Notes under the pieces: model-generated
Seen by the model: the letters and a program-made list of their open reading frames with translations, nothing else
What the model was told of the DNA's origin: nothing
Database searches by the model: none
DNA from: DATLZU01 sp035573855
Lineage (GTDB): Bacteria > Nitrospirota > Nitrospiria > Nitrospirales > Nitrospiraceae
Assembly: GCA_035573855.1 (NCBI GenBank)
Contig: DATLZU010000029.1
Span: 1-18,990, forward strand
DNA: 18,990 nt
Reading direction: 5' to 3'
Translations under genes and position numbers: made by a program
Part shown: positions 8,079-14,143 of the stretch, one piece after another
Position numbering within the stretch: the stretch's first letter is position 1
Layout of the letters: every line of letters starts with the position of its first letter

Positions 8079-8420
8079 TCAACACGTCAGGTGAAGCGCG
8101 GCCACCACATTCGCCTTGTGAGACGAGATTAATCGATTAAATTCAGCGCATGCATCCTTGGTCCGGCATGCGACCAGCGCAATCCCTTCGCGCTTCAAGG
8201 CGTCGGAAACCTCCGGATCAATCTTCATTCTGCCGAAATAACCGGTTCCCACGACCAGCGTGTCTGGGTGCGCCTTCACCACCTGCTTGATGTCTTCCAG
8301 TCGCAGGTGGTGGCCTTCCTGTCTCCACCAGCGGTCGTCTATCCGATCCGGATAGATCAAGAGGTCTGAGTCGTAGGTCTTGCCGTCGATCGTCACACGA
8401 CCGACATACTGCTCAATCAC
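8079..8420 (-). CDS. Mth938-like domain protein (DUF498/AAMDC family)
   Basis: This 113-residue protein matches the Mth938-like family along its length: an N-terminal beta stretch (VGRVTIDGKTYDSDLLIYPD), the WWRQEGHHL segment, LVVGTGYFGRM and the terminal AALHLTC. Members are single-domain proteins of unresolved function, found in archaea, bacteria and animals (AAMDC). The start is most likely the GTG at 8420, read as Met, because the family begins exactly at the following Ile-Glu residues. An AAGGGAT element precedes it. The same frame continues upstream into the glycosylase-like gene, but that part does not look like protein. The upstream gene ends 25 bases away, so co-transcription is likely. 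Confidence 0.85.
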   Translation of the reverse strand: MIEQYVGRVTIDGKTYDSDLLIYPDRIDDRWWRQEGHHLRLEDIKQVVKAHPDTLVVGTGYFGRMKIDPEVSDALKREGIALVACRTKDACAEFNRLISSHKANVVAALHLTC

Positions 8421-8445
8421 GACGCCAAACCCGATCCCTTGGTGA

Positions 8446-9210
8446 TTATCCCTTTGCCGGCAGAGCGCTCGCTCGTCTCCCTCCACAGAATTCGCGCATG
8501 GGACAACTCTGCCACCGGTGCCGCCGACAGTAATCCCGGCCGAGCCGAACCAGCGCCGACTCAAAGTCGCTGAACGTTTTCCCACGGACGCCGGCCCGCT
8601 GCCACAGGGCCTTCATTCTCTCAACTTCTGACCGCCCAGCCTCACCGACCTCCTTATCCAACAACCCAAGGTCCAAAGCGGCCAGCATCGCGAGGGAAGA
8701 GAGCGGCGAGTCCGCCTTAGACCAGATCCCCCGCAATTCGCGCAAGAATACTTGTACGGTCACCTCGCCCACCCCCTTGCCCAGCGCTTTGAGTCGGTTT
8801 TCCAGATCACGGGCGTCCTGCGCTGCGCGATGCAGCTCGTTGAGATCGCCATGGTATTGATCAACCAGGGTTCGCACGACCTCAAGCAGCTTGGTGGCGG
8901 TTTTGAAATCGTACCGGGCGTACCCGCCAGCATCGAGGGCCTCGACCAATCCCTCCCACCCTGTCTTGAGAATCTGTTGGGGCGTGAGGAGACCCCGGCG
9001 GACAAACTCCGCGTACGTGCGAGCGGCGATACGCCCGGAGATCCTTGCGCCGTAAAGAATGGAAGCAAGGAACCAGAGAAAGAGGGCTTTCGGCCGATGG
9101 GATTCCAGCGCGAGGCCGAGTTTGTCCGAAAACCGTCCAGGCACTCGCTCCATGAGCACGGCGACAACCTCGTGAGGCGGAAACGGCCTCTGCCGTGTTT
9201 TCGAGGCCAT
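8446..9210 (-). CDS. HhH-GPD-like DNA glycosylase homologue without the catalytic lysine
   Basis: This 254-residue protein resembles the endonuclease III superfamily of base-excision repair enzymes. A helix-hairpin-helix element lies at about 140-156 (LKALGKGVGEVTVQVF). In endonuclease III the residue two after the GVG glycine is the lyase lysine; here it is Val150. An aspartate at 167 falls about where the catalytic Asp is expected, so a glycosylase without lyase activity is possible. The C-terminus has Cys228, Cys236 and Cys242 (CRRHRWQSCPMREFC), one cysteine short of the usual C-x6-C-x2-C-x5-C cluster. A basic N-terminus and a long helical stretch precede the HhH. It may be a divergent glycosylase or a structural DNA binder. 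It lies 29 bases after the PH-domain gene and 25 before the Mth938 gene. Confidence 0.72.
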   Translation of the reverse strand: MASKTRQRPFPPHEVVAVLMERVPGRFSDKLGLALESHRPKALFLWFLASILYGARISGRIAARTYAEFVRRGLLTPQQILKTGWEGLVEALDAGGYARYDFKTATKLLEVVRTLVDQYHGDLNELHRAAQDARDLENRLKALGKGVGEVTVQVFLRELRGIWSKADSPLSSLAMLAALDLGLLDKEVGEAGRSEVERMKALWQRAGVRGKTFSDFESALVRLGRDYCRRHRWQSCPMREFCGGRRASALPAKG

Positions 9211-9239
9211 CAGAGCGAGATTCCCCAGCGCAACAGAGT

Positions 9240-9719
9240 TCAGGGCAATGCGACGCGCTCGGTGGCCGCAGCGTTCATCTTCGGCTTGAGTGCGTCGAGG
9301 CGGCTCTTGATGACCTCGGGATCACTGATCCCCCGCAACGCCATGACGCGGTCCCTGCCGACGGCTCGGATGACCAGGGTACCGATTCCGAAGAACCGCG
9401 CGATCGGCCCTTGCTTGACCGTGATCTCCCCGATTTCGTCCAGCGCGAGGGCTTCGATCTCTTTTTTTGTATAGCCGTTGGTCACGACGATACGCCGGGA
9501 ACTGATGGAGTAACGAGCCCACCTCCGTGCTGCAGCAGCGCAGCCAAGCAGGACGACGGCTCCGGCCATCCACATTTCCCATCCGCTCACGCCAAAGCGA
9601 AGAAAGAACGCCCCGCGAATCGCCGCCATCGCACTGAAGAAGTACAACCATACGAACTGGGCCCAGGACGGATAGGCCTCCCATACGAGGCGCTCACCGG
9701 TTGCGGATGTTCTGGACAT
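9240..9719 (-). CDS. Membrane protein with bacterial PH domain
   Basis: This 159-residue protein has two hydrophobic segments (about 19-39 and 49-68) followed by a bacterial pleckstrin-homology-like domain (YdbS/DUF304 type). The PH part shows RYSISSRRIVVTNGYTKKE, ALDEIGEITVKQG, FFGIGTLVIRA and a final DPEVIKSRLDAL helix. The predicted arrangement is a short hairpin in the inner membrane with the PH domain in the cytosol. The family has no established enzymatic role. It starts six bases after the AmrS-type gene stops, which strongly suggests a shared transcript. Family call is confident; function unknown. Confidence 0.86.
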   Translation of the reverse strand: MSRTSATGERLVWEAYPSWAQFVWLYFFSAMAAIRGAFFLRFGVSGWEMWMAGAVVLLGCAAAARRWARYSISSRRIVVTNGYTKKEIEALALDEIGEITVKQGPIARFFGIGTLVIRAVGRDRVMALRGISDPEVIKSRLDALKPKMNAAATERVALP

Positions 9720-9725
9720 CTCGTG

Positions 9726-10898
9726 TCAACTCGCGCTCGCCCACCGTCCCGCCAGCACTTGAGTGCAACGCGGACAGCGCCCGGCTTGAAGCGCATTTTC
9801 AACCACCGCAAATCTCTGCCGCCGGATCACCACTGCCCCGCACCAAGGACACGCGGTATCCGCAGCCCCCTCCTCTTCCGGCACATTTCCCAGATAGACA
9901 TAGCGAAGGCCCGCCTCCCGGCCAATATCCCTCGCCCGCCGCAGGGTACTCACCGGAGTCAGCGACCGGTCATCCATTTTAGAGGCCGGATAAAAGCGGC
10001 TGAGATGCCAGGGGACGTCCTCTCCGAGCGCCGTTCGGATGAAGGCCGCCATCTCGCGCAACTCGCCCGCGCCATCATTGAGGCCAGGAATCAAGAGAGT
10101 CGTCAACTCGATCCAGACTCCCAGCTTCTTGTATTCCTGGATGGCCGCGAGAACCGGCTGCAGCCGACCTCCGCAAATCTTCCTGTAAAAGCTGTCGCGG
10201 AAGGACTTCAGGTCAATGTTTGCGGCGTTCAGATAGGCTGCGACCTCGCGCAAGGGCTCTAGTGCGATGAACCCATTGGTGACGAACACATTCCCCAACC
10301 CCGCCGCCGATGCGGCGCGCGCCGTTGCCAAGGCCAGTTCATAGAATATCGTCGGTTCTGTATAGGTATAGGCGAGGCTTGCGGCACCGCATCGCTGGGC
10401 CTCCTTGACCAGATCAGAGGGGGTGACAGGCCGACCGGGCACCCAATCATTTGCTGGAGCATCCTGGCGCGGACAAAACACGCCGGGAGGATGTCCCACG
10501 ACCCTTTGCCGCTCGAGCTCATCTGGCTCGGGGCCATGACTTTCCTCCTCTTCACGGTCAATGCCGCCGCCTGTTTTCGACCATTGCGAGATCTCCCAGT
10601 TCTGACAAAAGCGACAACGAAAATTACAGCCGACCGTGGAAATCGAATAGGCCCGGCTTCCTGGAAGAAAATGAAAGAGCGGTTTCTTTTCGATCGGATC
10701 AAGCTCGGCGGAGACAATCCGAGCTCCCACCAAGGTGAACAATTTTCCCCGGCGATTGAGCCGGACGCCGCAGGCGCCTCGATGGCCGGGAGCGATCTTG
10801 CACTCATGCGGACAAAGGGTACAGCGCACACGGCCATCGGGAAGGCTTTCGTAATACAACGCTGCTTGAAAACTGTTGTCGGGAGGAGAGAGCTGCAT
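9726..10898 (-). CDS. amrS: AmmeMemoRadiSam-system radical SAM enzyme (AmrS type)
   Basis: This radical SAM enzyme (390 residues from the ATG at 10898) matches the AmrS family, which usually accompanies Memo and AMMECR1 proteins; its substrate is unsettled. An N-terminal block has Cys26, 29, 33 and 43 (CTLCPHEC and GACG). The radical SAM motif is GCNFRCRFCQN with Cys91, 95 and 98. Family segments follow: AYTYTEPTIFYE, VTNGFI, NIDLKSF, IELTTLLIPGLND and WHLSRFYP. A C-terminal double zinc-knuckle-like part has ACPWCG and RCPRC. Between the cluster motif and the barrel (about 108-157) sits an unusual Glu/Arg-rich insertion of some 45 residues. A TTG at 10913 in frame is an alternative start; the ATG follows a GGACGAA element and is preferred. 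No Memo or AMMECR1 gene is in the window. Confidence 0.93.
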   Translation of the reverse strand: MQLSPPDNSFQAALYYESLPDGRVRCTLCPHECKIAPGHRGACGVRLNRRGKLFTLVGARIVSAELDPIEKKPLFHFLPGSRAYSISTVGCNFRCRFCQNWEISQWSKTGGGIDREEEESHGPEPDELERQRVVGHPPGVFCPRQDAPANDWVPGRPVTPSDLVKEAQRCGAASLAYTYTEPTIFYELALATARAASAAGLGNVFVTNGFIALEPLREVAAYLNAANIDLKSFRDSFYRKICGGRLQPVLAAIQEYKKLGVWIELTTLLIPGLNDGAGELREMAAFIRTALGEDVPWHLSRFYPASKMDDRSLTPVSTLRRARDIGREAGLRYVYLGNVPEEEGAADTACPWCGAVVIRRQRFAVVENALQAGRCPRCTQVLAGRWASAS

Positions 10899-11251
10899 GG
10901 GGATTTCGTCCAAGACAATGAGGGACTTGTACCTTGTACCTTACTCCTTATTGAGCAAAGGAGATGCCAAGTGGCTTGTCTGATCGGTCAAGAGTTTTCT
11001 TCGAAAACCGGTATGTTGGATGGAAGAAGAACCCTGCGGTGAGAGCTCCTGCGAGGTATCTTGCTACAATTCCTCTTCTCGTCCTGTAGTGAAATGCTAC
11101 AGCGGAACGATTGGTTCACGCGAAGGGGCGGCAAAGCCCCAAGAAGTCCACAGGATCAACCATTCTCGCCGCCCTCGCTCCACCTCTGCTTGCTCGATCA
11201 TGGCGGCGCGTTTGCTGTTTCTCTGCTTGATGCGTGCTCTGGAGAAAAGCG
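10899..11251. other. Intergenic stretch between amrS and the pseudogene island
   Basis: About 353 bases separate two oppositely oriented units. It contains a short heptad repeat, a 6-bp inverted repeat (CTGTAG/CTACAG, 11085-11103) and a 5-bp hairpin GGGGC/GCCCC (11126-11141), none followed by a T tract. The amrS promoter should lie here, but I cannot name a convincing -10/-35 pair. No gene is recognisable. Confidence 0.5.
10927..10954. repeat. Short heptad tandem repeat (TTGTACC)
   Basis: The plus strand reads TTGTACC twice in a row at 10927 and 10934, then the degenerate units TTACTCC and TTATTGA at 10941 and 10948. It is a second seven-base-period array in a gap between genes. Function is unknown. 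Confidence 0.55.
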
Positions 11252-12117
11252 ATGGCTTCTGCGGAGAGAATGCGGGACCTCACCGAACAGGAATACAAGT
11301 ACGGCTTCGTCGCGGACATCGAGGTCGAGACCGTCACGCCGGGGTTGAACGAAGACGCCATACGGCTGATCTCGGCCAAGAAGAAGGGGCGCACCGCGCC
11401 AATGCGGGCGGAACAGCAACAGCGCACCGAGGTCGTGGAGTTGATCACGCATGATCGCGCGTAGATCAAGTATGCAACGGTCCCGAACTAGCGTCCGGGG
11501 GACAGGGAAGGCCGGGGCGGCATTTACAATTCGTGACCAAAGGGGGATCTGCTTGGGCATTACTTCCAAAATTTCCTGGACCCAAGTCGAAGTCGGCTCG
11601 GCCATCACATGGAAATATCCCAGCGTCGTTCTCCGAAGCGACGACTCGATCGGCGGGTTCTATTCAGTCGCGCTCACCACGCACTGCCAGCAGGGCAATA
11701 CGGAAACCAAATGATCCACATTGGCAAGAATACGAAGAGCACGATTGTCTCGAAAGGCATCTCCGCCGGGCATGCCCAGAACACGTATCGCGGCCTGGTC
11801 AAAATCCTCAAGAAAGCTTCCGGGTGCCGGAACTCTACCCAATGCCATTCCTTGTTGCTGGGCAACCGGTGCGGCGCTCATACGTTCCCTTCCATTGACG
11901 AGCAGAACGCCTCTTTTCAAGTAGAACATGACGCCTCGACCACGAAGGTCGGCGAAGACCAGATCTTCTATTGCCGGCGACGCGGACTCTCGGCCGAAGA
12001 CGCGGTGTCGTTGATCGTGAACAGTTTCTGCCACGAGGTGTTTCTGGAACCGCCGATGGAATTTGCGGTGGAAACGCAGAATTTCCTCAAGGTCCGGCTG
12101 CGAGGAAGCACCGAGGT
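11252..12117 (+). pseudogene. sufB: Decayed sufB (Fe-S cluster assembly scaffold)
   Basis: Pieced together across frames, this stretch reads as SufB, the scaffold subunit of the SufBCD Fe-S assembly complex. The original start survives (ATG at 11252 with a GGAGA site) and encodes LTEQEYKYGFVADIE and GLNEDAIRLISAKK. An internal deletion of roughly 190 codons then joins it to the TAPMR segment. In-frame TAG codons at 11462 and 11489 replace the expected Glu and Trp. Three apparent one-base losses follow, two around 11543-11556 and one near 11710, between fragments that still read SKISWTQVEVGSAITWKYPS, MIHIGKNTKSTIVSKGISAG, NTYRGLVKIL, CGAHTFPSI and GEDQIFYCRRRGLSAEDAVS. The expected C-terminal end runs into sufC sequence without a stop. 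It cannot make a working protein. Confidence 0.93.
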
Positions 12118-12405
12118 CTCGAAGAACTGGACGCGATCGACTTTCTCGTTCTCGCCAAGGAGAAGGTGCGGCTGCTGGAGATAGACCCAGCCTTCCTGGA
12201 GCGACCCGTCAAGGCAGGACTCTCCGTGGGCCAAAAGAAGCGTCATGAGATCCTACAGATGACGATACTGGAGCCGAAGCTGGCGATCCTGGACGAAACC
12301 GACCCCGGCTTAGCATCGATGCGCTGAAGATTGTTGCTCGCGGCGTGAACGCCTTGCGACGGCTGGATCGGACGATGATTCTGATCACGCACTCAAGCGA
12401 CGATC
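12118..12405 (+). pseudogene. sufC: Decayed sufC (Suf ATPase) fragment
   Basis: This is the C-terminal half of SufC, the ABC-type ATPase of the Suf complex. The readable part runs LEELDAIDFLVLAKEKVRLL, then VKAGLSVGQKKRHEILQM (a degenerate ABC signature, where intact SufC usually has FSGGEKKRNE), then the Walker B segment LEPKLAILDETDPGL. A one-base loss near 12311 shifts the frame. The next frame continues SIDALKIVARGVNALRRLDR and TMILITH before similarity stops. The N-terminal half with Walker A is deleted, as are any sufD and sufS genes that would normally follow. The fragment is fused to sufB upstream and sufT downstream. Confidence 0.9.
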
Positions 12406-12433
12406 GCGCGGTTCACCGAACTGGAATCCCCTG

Positions 12434-12586
12434 CTGCCCAGGATGGGGAGTGGAGACATACCGCGTGATCTCGATCAAGGTCAGGGCAGTGCCCAGTGTC
12501 ACCAATGTGACCGTCGACCTCATCTGGGATCACCCTGGTGCTCAGACATGATGTCCGAGGCGGCGAGGCTCCAGCTTGGCGTGTAA
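12434..12586 (+). pseudogene. sufT: Decayed sufT/DUF59 (MIP18-like) C-terminal fragment
   Basis: The fragment matches the C-terminal end of SufT-like DUF59 proteins, accessory Fe-S maturation factors. It reads VRAVPSVTNVTVDLIWD, and then, if one lost C is restored near 12532, a TGG codon and MMSEAARLQLGV ending at the TAA at 12584-12586. Intact relatives end in a WDPPW element followed by MSEAARLQLG. The N-terminal half is absent; only a Cys-Pro doublet near 12435 may remain from the upstream conserved segment. Its position just after sufC suggests a former suf operon with the middle genes lost. Confidence 0.82.
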
Positions 12587-12598
12587 CCGGTTCGACCA

Positions 12599-13379
12599 GT
12601 GGCTCAGATTGAGGCCTCCGTGGCTCTCCGATTGGCCGGACGTTCCGGCGTCATCTCCTCCCTCCCCCTTTTGCTGTTCGTTGTTCTCAGCAGCGGACAG
12701 GTCTCGGATTCCAAGCCGTCAGCGGTGGATCCCTCGCGCCAAGCGGAACGCGACAAGATGATTGACGATCAGATCATCCCCAGCGGCATTACGGACCCGA
12801 ACGTGATTGCCGCGATGTGCCGCGTTCCGTGTCATCGCTTTGTTCCCGACCCTTATCCGAGTTGGCCTATGCGGACGGGCCCCTCCCGATCGGTTATGGC
12901 CAGACGATCTCCCAGCCTTCCCTGGTGGCCCGGATGACAGAGGCGCTCGAATTGCGTGGGACCGAGAAGGTGCTGGAGATCCGAACCGGTTCTGGATATC
13001 AAACCGCTGTGCTGGCCGAGCTGGCGGCGAAGGTCTTCACGATCGAAATCCTCAAACCGCTGGCAAAGCAGGCGGCTCAGACGCTGACGGAACTCGGCTA
13101 TAAGAATGTGCAGGTCCGGGTTGGCGACGGCCATCATGGCTGGCCAGAAGAGGCCCCCTTTGAGGCGATCATCGTCACCGCGGCGGCGGATCACGTTCTC
13201 CCACCGCTTTTCGATCAACTCGCCGTGGGCGGTTGCCTGATCATGCCGCTAAACGGCTTTCTCCAAGAATTGGTGCGCTATCGCCGCACCGCAAGCAGCT
13301 ATGAACGAAGCACCTGACCCTTGTGCGCTTCGTGCCGCTGATCCGTGAACACCGCCTTGTCGACCCGGATAAATCTTGA
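12599..13379 (+). pseudogene. pcm: Decayed protein-L-isoaspartate O-methyltransferase, exported type
   Basis: This is a broken copy of the enzyme that repairs isoaspartyl residues using S-adenosylmethionine. A GTG at 12599 opens a frame with a hydrophobic signal-like segment (LPLLLFVVLSSG), then MIDDQIIPSGITDPNVIAAM and HRFVP. A one-base loss near 12853-12862 shifts the frame, which continues LAYADGPLPIGYGQTISQPS, LEIRTGSGYQTAVLAEL and VGDGHHGWPEEAPFEAIIVT. The SAM-binding EIGTGSG is EIRTGSG here. A second loss near 13306 separates the final segment HLTLVRFVPLIRE, which ends at a TGA at 13377. The Cys in AAMCRVP replaces a usual basic residue. Two frameshifts and a damaged glycine motif argue that it is dead. 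Confidence 0.88.
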
Positions 13380-13446
13380 AGGAAAGGAGAGCCCTTCGAG
13401 CCGACGACGGCATCACATCGGGTCACGCTCCGATTGCCGCAAGCCG

Positions 13447-14073
13447 TTACGGTTCGGGAGGGGAACCCGTGGTGCGGTCTTGCGGCGCGATCCCTTGCTG
13501 CCCTGTTTTTTCAGCACGAGCGGCCACGAGACCGTTCCGTTGAACGATGCTTTGGAAGCGCGCTGCCGCCTTCGCTCTCGCGATAATCGCCTCAAGGTGA
13601 CCTCGCAGACCGTAGGCGTGATAGAGAACTTCCAGATCCCTCATCGCCTCTTCCAGTATTGCCAACAGCTCACTGTCCTGATTTCGGACCTGGCGCCTCA
13701 ACCGAGAAGCTTCGAGCGCTCGATCGACCGCCAACAGAAACATCTTTTCCTCGACCGGTTTGAGCAGGACATCATAGGCCCCGGCCTCAATCACGTGATG
13801 TGTGGTGCCCGCATCCCCACAATCCATCATGAGCAGGACCGGCGTTTCAGGACGAAACCTGCGCACAGCCCTGACGAACGACGGCCCCGGCAGCCGAGTC
13901 TGATTCGCGTCACAGATGAGAACGGCATAGTCGGTCGCGCGGATCCGTTCCAACGCCGCGACCGCCGAGGCCAATTCCTCCACTTCGAGGCGCCGCTTCA
14001 GCCGAAGGACCGCAGCCAATGTCTTGAGCACAACAGGCTCATCGTCGATGATCAGCACAGGACCGTGAAACAT
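13447..14073 (-). CDS. Response regulator receiver-domain protein
   Basis: This 208-residue protein has one receiver domain of a two-component system at about 1-120. The acidic pocket is Asp10-Asp11, the expected phospho-acceptor is Asp55 (in YAVLICDANQTRLPG) and the conserved lysine is Lys105 (LLKP). The usual Thr/Ser of strand four is not seen: the segment reads VLLMMDCGDAG. The remaining 90 residues are helical and Arg/Glu-rich (LRRQVRNQDSELLAILEEAM) with a disordered, charged tail. No DNA-binding or enzymatic output domain is visible, so it may act by protein contact. A GAGAGGAAAG element lies upstream of the ATG at 14073. No histidine kinase is in the window. It lies 70 bases downstream of the helicase gene and may share its transcript. 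Confidence 0.86.
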   Translation of the reverse strand: MFHGPVLIIDDEPVVLKTLAAVLRLKRRLEVEELASAVAALERIRATDYAVLICDANQTRLPGPSFVRAVRRFRPETPVLLMMDCGDAGTTHHVIEAGAYDVLLKPVEEKMFLLAVDRALEASRLRRQVRNQDSELLAILEEAMRDLEVLYHAYGLRGHLEAIIARAKAAARFQSIVQRNGLVAARAEKTGQQGIAPQDRTTGSPPEP

Positions 14074-14143
14074 CTCGACTTTCCTCTCTTTCAGAGTACA
14101 CGGGGCACTTGGTCTCTACGAGAACGTTATCGGTTCTCAGCCG

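Noticed and set aside
9195..10262. A 355-codon plus-strand open frame
   Set aside because: It is antisense to the PH-domain and AmrS genes and is a by-product of high GC content.
11085..11141. Two small hairpins upstream of the sufB fossil as a riboswitch or terminator
   Set aside because: The stems are only 5-6 bp, not followed by T runs, and no conserved RNA core is recognisable.
14120..14138. Inverted repeat GAGAAC/GTTCTC between the helicase and the response regulator
   Set aside because: There is a six-base stem with no T tract on either strand, so it is not a convincing terminator and has no known operator match.
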